From assembly GCA_045616125.1 (NCBI GenBank), contig JAZLGC010000050.1, positions 1 through 23,841 on the forward strand: a DNA stretch of 23,841 nucleotides, given 5' to 3'. The notes beneath the pieces were generated by a model, which was given only the letters and a program-made list of their open reading frames with translations, did no database searches and was not told the DNA's origin. How positions within the stretch are numbered: the stretch's first letter is position 1; every line of letters begins with the position of its first letter. Shown here in pieces: positions 1 through 6,345 of the stretch. The translations under genes and the position numbers were made by a program. The stretch is from Treponema_I sp045616125 (GTDB lineage Bacteria; Spirochaetota; Spirochaetia; Treponematales; Treponemataceae).

Positions 1-31
1 TGGGTAGCAGCATTCTGTGTCTTTTCTGCAT
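1..31 (-). CDS. 5' end of a divergent gene, product unknown (cut by window edge)
   Basis: An ATG at complement 31-29 opens a reading frame that runs off the left edge after ten codons (MQKRHRMLLP). It is preceded by a strong ribosome binding site, AAGGAGG, at complement 42-36 with a four-base spacer to the ATG. The quality and spacing of this site are the only evidence for a gene. The first residues are basic then hydrophobic, which would fit the start of a signal peptide or membrane protein, but ten residues are too few to say. It is transcribed away from the galactan operon, so the interval 32-227 is a divergent control region. Confidence 0.5.
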   Translation of the reverse strand, partial: MQKRHRMLLP

Positions 32-67
32 GACACCTCCTTAATGCTACCGTTTGCAAATAGAGCA

Positions 68-113
68 ACGGCAGCCAGAATAGTTTTCATATATGTATAT
101 ATGCGCCTGCCGT
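68..113. repeat. Inverted repeat in the divergent control region
   Basis: ACGGCAG (68-74) and CTGCCGT (107-113) are perfect 7-bp inverted arms. The space between them holds an alternating AT stretch (88-102, catatatgtatatat). It lies between the two divergent genes and could be a regulator site or a leader hairpin of the leftward transcript. No function can be assigned from sequence alone. Confidence 0.35.
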
Positions 114-154
114 AAAAAAAATTTGAGTTTTCAGAAAAAAAAGGAAAAAAAAGT

Positions 155-194
155 TTGACAGCGTTTATCAACACGTGTAAACTAAACGTGTAAA
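155..194 (+). promoter_or_regulatory. Promoter with overlapping LacI-type operator for the galactan transport operon
   Basis: TTGACA at 155-160 is a perfect -35 element. A 17-base spacer leads to TAAACT at 178-183 (4 of 6 to TATAAT, with the key T, A and last T). Overlying the spacer and -10 is an 8-bp palindrome ACACGTGT (171-178) centred on CG, as is usual for LacI-family operators, and the 9-mer ACGTGTAAA occurs at 173-181 and again at 186-194, a 13-bp phased direct repeat. Occupancy of these sites would block polymerase. The same signature (ATCAAC, then CGTGT) recurs at 5935-5959. The likely ligand-responsive protein is the LacI regulator at the end of this locus (inference). Confidence 0.7.
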
Positions 195-227
195 TTACAA
201 TTGCATTTTTTCATCAGGAGGATATAC

Positions 228-1433
228 ATGAAAAAATTAGTACTCAGTGCTGTTGCCGCAGTACTCGCAATCTCACTGTGTTTCGCAGGCGGTTCAAAAG
301 ACTCAAAAAAAGCCGCTTCTGAAAAAATCACCCTTACCGTATGGGAATCTACCCTGGGACCAGATGAATTCATCCGCCAGGCTGGTGAAGCTTATACCAA
401 GGCAAACCCAAATGTAACCATCAAATTTGTAAACGTTGAACTTGGCGATGCTGCCGGTCAGATCGCTCTTGACGGACCTGCAGGTGTTGGACCAGACCTG
501 TTTGCTGCTCCACACGACAAACTGGGTGAACTGGTAACTGCCGGTCACGTTCTTGAAACCGTTAATCCAGAAACTGTAAAAGCTAACGTTCTGGGTGCCT
601 GCTCACAGGCTCTTACCTATGATGGTGTTATGTACGGTTACCCAGTATCTGCAGAAACCTACGCTCTGTTCTACAATGAAGACCTGATTTCTAAAGATGA
701 AGTTCCTACCACTTGGGAAGGACTTGCAAAATGGACTAAAGAATTCAATGCTAAAAATCCTGGTAAATACGGATTCCTCATGGACGTAGGTAACGGTTAC
801 TACACCATTCTGTTCACCAGTATGAAAGGTAACCGCCTGTTCGGTAAAGAAGGTACTGACCAGACCAAAACCTACCTGAACAACGCTGCCGCTGTAGAAG
901 GTATGACTTTCTTCCAGAATCTGCATGAAGTACTGAATGTTCCAGCAGCTGACCTGGGGACTGCCGTTTGTGATGCTGCTTTCCAGAGCGGAACCGCTGC
1001 AATGCACATTACCGGTCTGTGGAACGTAAAAGCATTTGAAGATGCCGGTATCAAATTCAATGTTGCTCCAGTTCCAGCACTTCCTGGTGAATCAACTCCT
1101 GCTGCAACTTTCTCTGGTACCCGTGCCATGTTCGTATCTGCTTACACTGACTACCCTGAAGAAGCTGCTAAATTCGCAGAATTCCTTACCACTCCGGAAA
1201 TGCAGAAACTGCGCTTTGACCTGACTGGTGCAATGCCTTCAGTTTCTGTAGAAGTTTCAAGCAAATATATGCCTGGCTTCCTGCAGCAGTTGGACTATGC
1301 ATTCCCAATGCCATCAATTCCTACCATGGCTGGTTTCTGGGAAGCAATGAACAATGCATCTAAAAACATCTGGGATGGCGCTGCTGTTAAGGCTGAACTT
1401 GACGCCTGTGACACCGCTATTCTTGGTAACTAA
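228..1433 (+). CDS. Sugar ABC transporter substrate-binding protein (galacto-oligosaccharide, GanS/MalE type)
   Basis: This 401-residue extracytoplasmic solute-binding protein of the SBP_bac_1/MalE type delivers an oligosaccharide to the permeases encoded next. Residues 1-20 are a signal peptide: a KK start, a hydrophobic core, then CFA followed by GG, as in a signal peptidase I site. A Cys at 18 makes lipidation conceivable, but the preceding Leu does not suit a lipobox. The mature start (ITLTVWES, about 37-44) and GYPVSAETYALFYNEDL (about 140-156) are typical of the family. ATG 228 was chosen because AGGAGG sits just upstream; the in-frame TTG at 201 has no such site. Position ahead of two permeases and a beta-galactosidase, in a locus with two GH53 galactanases, indicates galacto-oligosaccharides as substrate (inference). 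It ends 267 bp before the next gene, with hairpins between, which fits higher expression of the binding protein. Confidence 0.9.
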   Translation: MKKLVLSAVAAVLAISLCFAGGSKDSKKAASEKITLTVWESTLGPDEFIRQAGEAYTKANPNVTIKFVNVELGDAAGQIALDGPAGVGPDLFAAPHDKLGELVTAGHVLETVNPETVKANVLGACSQALTYDGVMYGYPVSAETYALFYNEDLISKDEVPTTWEGLAKWTKEFNAKNPGKYGFLMDVGNGYYTILFTSMKGNRLFGKEGTDQTKTYLNNAAAVEGMTFFQNLHEVLNVPAADLGTAVCDAAFQSGTAAMHITGLWNVKAFEDAGIKFNVAPVPALPGESTPAATFSGTRAMFVSAYTDYPEEAAKFAEFLTTPEMQKLRFDLTGAMPSVSVEVSSKYMPGFLQQLDYAFPMPSIPTMAGFWEAMNNASKNIWDGAAVKAELDACDTAILGN

Positions 1434-1443
1434 GTAAAAAATG

Positions 1444-1466
1444 CAAGGATGGCTGCTCCATCCTTG
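1444..1466 (+). terminator. Intercistronic hairpin after the binding-protein gene
   Basis: CAAGGATGG (1444-1452) and CCATCCTTG (1458-1466) form a perfect 9-bp stem with loop CTGCT, eleven bases after the stop codon. No U-tract follows, so it looks like a 3'-end stabiliser or partial attenuator, not a full terminator. Such hairpins commonly raise the transcript level of the binding protein over its permeases. Confidence 0.55.
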
Positions 1467-1492
1467 TAACAAATCGGGCTGTCCGACTAGTG

Positions 1493-1665
1493 CTGTCATA
1501 CTGACCAGAACTGTCATGCTGATCAGAACTGTCATGCTGAACTTGTTTCAGCATCTGTTCCGTCAATAAGACAGAGATTCCGAAACAAGTTCGGAATGAC
1601 ATGTAACCAACACAGTTCGGAATGACGTGTGACCAACACAGTTCGGAATGACAACTGAATAGCAC
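1493..1665. repeat. Intergenic cluster of short tandem repeats and two related hairpins
   Basis: Two 18-bp units (1493-1510 and 1511-1528, CTGTCATRCTGAYCAGAA) run into a hairpin ATGCTGAA-CTTGT-TTCAGCAT (1534-1554). About 20 bases on is an inverted, diverged copy, ATTCCGAA-ACAAG-TTCGGAAT (1577-1597). This merges into 26-bp tandem units beginning at 1588, 1614 and 1640, each starting AGTTCGGAATGAC. The two hairpins are opposite-strand copies of one motif with compensated stem changes. The same motif appears at 6269-6289. The cluster fills most of the gap between the binding-protein and permease genes; no coding sequence is seen there. Confidence 0.8.
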
Positions 1666-1700
1666 AGTCAGGACAGCCCCCGCCCCTGGAGATTTCCACC

Positions 1701-3014
1701 ATGACAATTAATCCGAACGGAGCTGACGAGAAAAAAGTACATGCTGCTGCATGCTGTTTTATGGGACTTTCTCACCTGCTCTATTTAAAAGAATACGTTA
1801 AGGGCGCCTTTTTTGCCCTGGCAGAAGCAGTGTTCATCGGTTTTCTGCCTTTTACCATCCATAAAATCATTGAATTAGTAACTTTGGGAGATCCTCAGCC
1901 AAATGTGGCTGTTAAATATAGAAGCAATTCCATATTCATGCTGATTGACGGCATTCTGGTGCTGGCAGTTATTGCACTGTTCATCTTTCTGTATGTTGTT
2001 TCCGTACGCAGCGCAAAAGATTCATACAAAAACTATTGCCGTACCGGCCGATTCCCCAGCCAGAAAACTTCGCTGGAAAAAATCGGTGGAACTGCATTTC
2101 CACTGGCAGGTCTTGCACCCTGTCTTGTTATGCTGCTTATTTTTGTTGTAGTACCACTGGTATTCAGTGTGTGCGTTGCATTCACCAACTATTCGGCTCC
2201 GGAACACATTCCGCCGAAAAACACCGTTGATTGGGTTGGATTGAAAAACTTTAAAGACTTAATGTTTGGTGGCACCACCTGGTCAAAAGGATTCCTGCGG
2301 GTAACCATCTGGACATTGGTTTGGGCAGTTGCTTCAACATTTACCTGCTATTTCGGCGGTCTTCTGGTTGCTGTTCAGCTGCAGGAAAGCGGCATCAAAC
2401 TGGCAAACGTATTCCGGTTCATCTTCATTCTACCCTATGCCGTTCCATCGGTTATCACCATGCTGGTCTGGAAAAACCTGCTGAACGGAACCTTTGGAAC
2501 CGTTAACAGAACCCTGCAGGCCCTGGGCTTTGCCGGGAACATCCCATGGCTTGGTAATGCCACTCTTGCCCAGATTATGTGTGTAGTCATTAACCTGTGG
2601 GCCGGTTTCGGTTACTTCATGATGCTCAGTATGGGTACCATGACCGCCATTCCAAAAGACATGTACGAAGCAGCCCGCATTGACGGTGCATCTTCTACCC
2701 AGTGTCTGCGCCATATTACCATGCCACTGGTTCTCTACCAGACCATGCCGCTGATCATCATGAGTTTTACCCACAACATCAACAACTTCGGCATCATTTT
2801 CTTCCTGACCGGAGGAAACCCGACCGTTGCAGACTCAACCATCACCAACGCCGGTGGTACCGATATTCTGGTTACCTGGATTTACAAGCTGACCATTACC
2901 CTGCAGAAATACGATTACGCATCTGTTATCGCTGTTCTTATCTTTGTGGTTCTGGCACCATTTGCCATCTATCAGTTCAGAAGTACCAAAGCATTTAAGG
3001 AGGGCGAAGTATAA
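1701..3014 (+). CDS. Sugar ABC transporter permease, MalF/GanP type
   Basis: This 437-residue inner-membrane permease is one half of the oligosaccharide import channel. An N-terminal hydrophobic segment (about 35-60) and a second (about 78-101) precede the conserved binding-protein-dependent transport domain, with further membrane segments near 137-162, 200-226, 238-258, 290-312, 345-370 and 405-425. The EAA loop that docks the ATPase is clear at 322-342 (YEAARIDGASS, then MP). The extra N-terminal helices, with the GLSHLLYLKEYVKG stretch, fit the long MalF-like permeases of Firmicutes and spirochaetes. The start at ATG 1701 has GGAG at 1688-1691. Its stop overlaps the next start by one base (TAATG), so translation of the two permeases is coupled. 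Confidence 0.92.
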   Translation: MTINPNGADEKKVHAAACCFMGLSHLLYLKEYVKGAFFALAEAVFIGFLPFTIHKIIELVTLGDPQPNVAVKYRSNSIFMLIDGILVLAVIALFIFLYVVSVRSAKDSYKNYCRTGRFPSQKTSLEKIGGTAFPLAGLAPCLVMLLIFVVVPLVFSVCVAFTNYSAPEHIPPKNTVDWVGLKNFKDLMFGGTTWSKGFLRVTIWTLVWAVASTFTCYFGGLLVAVQLQESGIKLANVFRFIFILPYAVPSVITMLVWKNLLNGTFGTVNRTLQALGFAGNIPWLGNATLAQIMCVVINLWAGFGYFMMLSMGTMTAIPKDMYEAARIDGASSTQCLRHITMPLVLYQTMPLIIMSFTHNINNFGIIFFLTGGNPTVADSTITNAGGTDILVTWIYKLTITLQKYDYASVIAVLIFVVLAPFAIYQFRSTKAFKEGEV

Positions 3015-3862
3015 TGGAACGTTCAAGCAACCGCACATTACAGATTGTCAACAAAACTGTTATCTATCTGCTGTTCATCATCATTTCCCTGTGTGTATTC
3101 TATCCGCTGGTATACACCGTCAGCGCCGCATTCAGCCCGGGAAACGGTATTTCAGCACTGAATATCATTCCCTTTGGCGACGGCTTTACCCTGAAGCACT
3201 TTCAGTACCTGTTCAATCAGACCCAGTACGGCTTGTGGTTCAAAAATACTCTGATCATCTCCGTATGGACCGCTGCCCTCACTGTTGTTATTTCATCCCT
3301 CAGTGCCTATATTTTCTCGCGCTTTAAGTTCCTGGGAAAAAAGACACTGCTCATGAGCATGCTGATTCTGCAGATATTCCCGTCTTTTGTCGGCATGATT
3401 GCCATTTACGTAATTCTGCTGAGAATCGGCGGTCTTGATACCCTGTGGGGGCTGGTTCTGGTATACGTTGCAGGAAACATCCCCTACAACACTTGGATGG
3501 TAAAAAGCTACATGGATACAGTTTCCAAAAATCTGGATGAAGCAGCCCGCATTGACGGTGCCAGCCACTTCCGTATCTACAGCACCATCATTCTGCCCAT
3601 TACCAAACCGATTATTACATTCCTTGGAATTACCAGTTTTACCGGTCCCTGGATGGATTTTATTTTCCCAAAAATGGTTCTCCGCAGTGCCGATAAAATG
3701 ACCCTTGCCCTGGGATTATTCAACTTTGTAACAGATAAGAAAAACGAATTTACAAACTTTGCTGCAGGATCGTTGATTATCGCAATTCCATTTGTGATTT
3801 TCTTCCTGTTTACCCAGAAATCCATGATGCTGAGTATGGGATCTGCTGCAGTAAAAGAATAA
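3014..3862 (+). CDS. Sugar ABC transporter permease, MalG/GanQ type
   Basis: This 282-residue inner-membrane permease is the second channel subunit. Six membrane segments are visible (about 14-40, 78-100, 110-135, 143-160, 198-215 and 250-268). The EAA ATPase-docking loop is at 174-197 (LDEAARIDGASHFRIYS, then LPITKP). The length is usual for MalG. It starts inside the stop of the upstream permease (shared base 3014) and ends nine bases before the beta-galactosidase start, so all three are one operon. No ATPase gene is adjacent; systems of this class often use a shared MsmX/MsmK-type ATPase encoded elsewhere. Confidence 0.93.
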   Translation: MERSSNRTLQIVNKTVIYLLFIIISLCVFYPLVYTVSAAFSPGNGISALNIIPFGDGFTLKHFQYLFNQTQYGLWFKNTLIISVWTAALTVVISSLSAYIFSRFKFLGKKTLLMSMLILQIFPSFVGMIAIYVILLRIGGLDTLWGLVLVYVAGNIPYNTWMVKSYMDTVSKNLDEAARIDGASHFRIYSTIILPITKPIITFLGITSFTGPWMDFIFPKMVLRSADKMTLALGLFNFVTDKKNEFTNFAAGSLIIAIPFVIFFLFTQKSMMLSMGSAAVKE

Positions 3863-3871
3863 GGATTATTG

Positions 3872-5893
3872 ATGACCACCTATACCTTTGACAATCACAG
3901 CCTGTTTCGTGACGGTAAGCGCTGGTTCCCGATTATGGGAGAAATGCACTATTCCCGTTATCCCCAGGCTGAATGGAAAGACGAATTATTAAAGATGAAA
4001 GAAGGCGGAGTTGATATTGTTTCAAGCTACGTAATCTGGATTCATCACGAAGAAATTGAAAACCAGTTTGACTGGAGCGGACAGCGGAATCTGCGTTCAT
4101 TTGTAGAAGCCATTGCCGAAGCCGGTTTGAAGATGGTACTGCGTATTGGCCCCTGGAGCCACGCCGAAGCCCGGAACGGAGGTTTTCCTGACTGGCTTTT
4201 GACAAAATGCCCCAAATACCGAAGCAACGACGAAAGTTACTTTGCCGAAGTACGGAAATTCTATGCCGAAATCTTCAAGCAGGTTGAAGGCCTGCAGCTG
4301 AAAGATGGCGGACCGATTATCGGTATTCAGATTGAAAACGAGTTTGGCCATTGTGGAGGATTGCAGGGAGCTGACGGCGAATACCACATGCAGCACCTGA
4401 CTGCCATGGCAAAAGAAATCGGCTTTGATGTTCCCCTGTGGACTGCCACCGGTTGGGGTGGAGCCATTACTGGTGGGCTTCTTCCGGTTATGGGTGGCTA
4501 TTGTGACGCACCCTGGGATCTTCGCCCGGAAGAAATTGAACCAAGCAGTAACTATGTATTTACCTATGAACGGAACGACCACGCCATTGGCTGTGATTTC
4601 GGATTGGGGGAAACCATTACCTTTGATATGAGTAAGTTCCCTTATCTGACAGCAGAATTGGGAGGCGGTCTGCAGGTTACCTACCGCCGCCGTCCCGTTG
4701 CACAGCCGGAAGATATCGGTGCCATGACCCTGACAAAAATGGGTAGCGGCTGTAACCTTTTGGGATACTACATGTACCACGGCGGACAGAACCCGGAAGG
4801 CAAACTGACCACTCTGGAAGAAAACACCAGCACCGGCTATATCAACGACCTGCCGGTGAAAAATTACGACTTTCGCGCCCCACTAGGACAGTACGGCCGC
4901 CCCAACGGCACCTATGATGAAATCAGACTGTTCAGCCTGTTTGTCCACGACTTTGGAGAAAGTTTCTGTGCTACAAAAGCCTTTATTCCGGAAAACAATC
5001 CATTAAAGCCAGATAACAGTACTGACCTTCGTACCTCATGGCGCTACAACCCGGATGAACCAGATGCTACCGGCTACGTTTTTGTCAACAACTATGTACG
5101 GCACCAGACGCAGGCAGACCATACTGGTGTAGTACTGAGCTGTACCCCTGTCGGTTCTGGTGAGCCCGTTCAGTTTCCTGCCATGGACATCAAAAACGGT
5201 GACTATTTCTTTCTGCCCTTCAACATGAAGCTGGGGAATAACCTGCTTAAGACCGCAACGGTTTCTCCACTGTGCTTCCTGAACGGCAATACCTACGTGT
5301 TCTACGGCACACAGGTAACAGAGCGCACTGAATGCACTGCTGCTACTGCAGACCCGGCCCTGTACCAGTTTGCTGAAGCCGGTGACGACAGCATTCAGAT
5401 TATTACCCTGCCCAGAAGCCAGGCGCTGAAAGCCCACAAGGTATGCGGCGCCGATGGCAGAGAAGAACTGATTATTACCGATGACGTATTCTTTACCGAC
5501 GGAACTACCCGTGTGTATGAAAAAACAACTGCCGCCGGCACTATTGCTGCTGATCCTGTTGATTCTGCAGAAAGCAACAGCGGAACCCGGCGATTTAAGC
5601 TGGCCGTTCCTGCCTGGAACACAGAAGATCTGCTGCTGCAGATCAGTTACCGTGGTAACTGCGCCCGTCTGTATACGGAAGACGGTACCCTGCTTGATGA
5701 CTCCATCTACATGGGTGCTGACTATCCTTGGGTTGTGGGCATGAAGCGGTACGGCAAGGCCTTGCAGACGTTGATTCTTGAAATCGACGAACTGAAATCC
5801 GATGCAAAAATCTATCTGGAAGAGCCCCGAACTGACAATCTGTGCAGTGTTGACTGCATTACGATGCATCAGGTACAGCGGAGCTGCTGCTGA
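3872..5893 (+). CDS. Beta-galactosidase, glycoside hydrolase family 35
   Basis: This 673-residue enzyme is expected to hydrolyse terminal beta-galactose from imported galacto-oligosaccharides in the cytoplasm; there is no signal peptide. The N-terminal TIM barrel has GH35 hallmarks: FPIMGEMHYSRYP (19-31), RIGPWSHAEARNGGFPDWL (91-109), the acid/base motif IQIENEFG with Glu157, and the likely nucleophile Glu262 in YLTAELGGG. The C-terminal 300 or so residues are beta-rich accessory domains. ATG 3872 is preferred over the overlapping TTG 3869 because AAGGA (3861-3865) is then six bases away. It is the last gene of the transport operon, followed at once by a terminator. The equivalent place in Bacillus gan clusters is held by a GH42 enzyme, so this is a functional replacement from another family (recalled knowledge). 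Confidence 0.9.
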   Translation: MTTYTFDNHSLFRDGKRWFPIMGEMHYSRYPQAEWKDELLKMKEGGVDIVSSYVIWIHHEEIENQFDWSGQRNLRSFVEAIAEAGLKMVLRIGPWSHAEARNGGFPDWLLTKCPKYRSNDESYFAEVRKFYAEIFKQVEGLQLKDGGPIIGIQIENEFGHCGGLQGADGEYHMQHLTAMAKEIGFDVPLWTATGWGGAITGGLLPVMGGYCDAPWDLRPEEIEPSSNYVFTYERNDHAIGCDFGLGETITFDMSKFPYLTAELGGGLQVTYRRRPVAQPEDIGAMTLTKMGSGCNLLGYYMYHGGQNPEGKLTTLEENTSTGYINDLPVKNYDFRAPLGQYGRPNGTYDEIRLFSLFVHDFGESFCATKAFIPENNPLKPDNSTDLRTSWRYNPDEPDATGYVFVNNYVRHQTQADHTGVVLSCTPVGSGEPVQFPAMDIKNGDYFFLPFNMKLGNNLLKTATVSPLCFLNGNTYVFYGTQVTERTECTAATADPALYQFAEAGDDSIQIITLPRSQALKAHKVCGADGREELIITDDVFFTDGTTRVYEKTTAAGTIAADPVDSAESNSGTRRFKLAVPAWNTEDLLLQISYRGNCARLYTEDGTLLDDSIYMGADYPWVVGMKRYGKALQTLILEIDELKSDAKIYLEEPRTDNLCSVDCITMHQVQRSCC

Positions 5894-5899
5894 GAACAG

Positions 5900-5922
5900 A
5901 AAGAGCCATGACGGCTCTTTTT
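5900..5922 (+). terminator. Rho-independent terminator of the transport/beta-galactosidase operon
   Basis: AAAGAGCC (5900-5907) and GGCTCTTT (5913-5920) form an 8-bp stem with loop ATGAC, continuing into a T run (5918-5922). It begins six bases after the GH35 stop codon. Confidence 0.8.
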
Positions 5923-5930
5923 CTCTACCG

Positions 5931-5960
5931 TTATATCAACGCGTGTGGATTACACGTAAA
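5931..5960 (+). promoter_or_regulatory. Second operator-like site, upstream of the galactanase gene block
   Basis: ATCAAC (5935-5940) followed by GCGTGT matches the operator at 168-178 in all but one position across this stretch. CGTGT (5942-5946) and ACACG (5952-5956) form an inverted repeat, and ACGTGTAA, found twice at the first operator, occurs here on the other strand (5950-5957). This supports co-regulation of both gene blocks by one LacI-type protein. A convincing -35/-10 pair is not visible at this site, so the promoter position is uncertain. Confidence 0.5.
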
Positions 5961-5969
5961 AAAAAATAA

Positions 5970-6321
5970 GGCGATGTCCGTAAAAAGTGTTGCTGAATGC
6001 TACTCAGCAACAAAGATTGTACAGGAATGCCACAAATCGAGAGGATTGAAAGTACAGACAAAAATTGTTGAAGCCCGGCGTCCATGCGGTCAGCATGGAC
6101 TATACATAGTTTCTACGCCGGGATTCACCAATAGCGACGGTCGGTTGTGTTGCATGATGCAACACAACCTTACTGAGTTTTGCTGATGCAAAACTCAACA
6201 GTTGTAACGTCATTTAGAGCGTTTTTGGATGTACTGGCAATCCGGTAGATTTGTGGACTTATGATGAGACCCTGAATCAAGTTCAGGGTGACAATAAGCA
6301 ACACTTTTTACGGACATAGCC
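5970..6321. mobile_element. 352-bp hairpin-rich element with 24-bp terminal inverted repeats (MITE-like or structured RNA)
   Basis: The ends 5970-5993 and 6298-6321 are inverted repeats of each other with a single mismatch (fourth base). Between them lie five hairpins: 5988-6012 (9-bp stem), 6074-6122 (CCCGGCGT/ACGCCGGG, enclosing TCCATGC/GCATGGA), 6143-6169 (13-base arms around one base), 6174-6197 (10-bp stem, loop TGAT) and 6269-6289 (8-bp stem). There is no transposase. Flanks are A-rich and similar (AAAAATAA left, AAAAATTAA right), suggestive of a target duplication but low in complexity. Eighteen bases of the same end recur alone at 18453-18470. The element separates the operator at 5931 from the GH53 start at 6346, so if transcription starts at the operator it forms a long structured leader. 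Confidence 0.65.
6269..6289. repeat. Dispersed hairpin repeat, third copy
   Basis: ACCCTGAA-TCAAG-TTCAGGGT is an 8-bp stem with a 5-base loop. Read on the other strand it matches the hairpins at 1534-1554 and 1577-1597 in loop (CTTGA against CTTGT), flanks (GTCA before, TCT after) and stem length, with paired substitutions in the stem. Confidence 0.7.
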
Positions 6322-6345
6322 AAAAATTAAAGTGAGGAACAGTAT

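Noticed and set aside
201..227. Upstream TTG start for the binding protein
   Set aside because: It would translate through the AGGAGG site and spoil the signal peptide; ATG 228 is clearly better.
1493..1665. Possible CRISPR array from regularly spaced repeats
   Set aside because: Units are 18 and 26 bp, directly adjoining with no unique spacers, and no cas genes are present.
4097..4780. 227-codon - strand open frame
   Set aside because: It is antisense to the GH35 catalytic domain, with no start signal.
5036..5869. 277-codon - strand open frame
   Set aside because: It is antisense to the C-terminal part of the clear GH35 gene and shows no family motif.
5920..5960. A standard -35/-10 promoter at the second operator-like site
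   Set aside because: No pair of hexamers with acceptable match and spacing could be found, so only the operator-like site is listed.
5908..6186. 92-codon + strand open frame after the GH35 gene
   Set aside because: It begins inside the terminator loop and runs through the hairpins of the inverted-repeat element; its composition follows those repeats.
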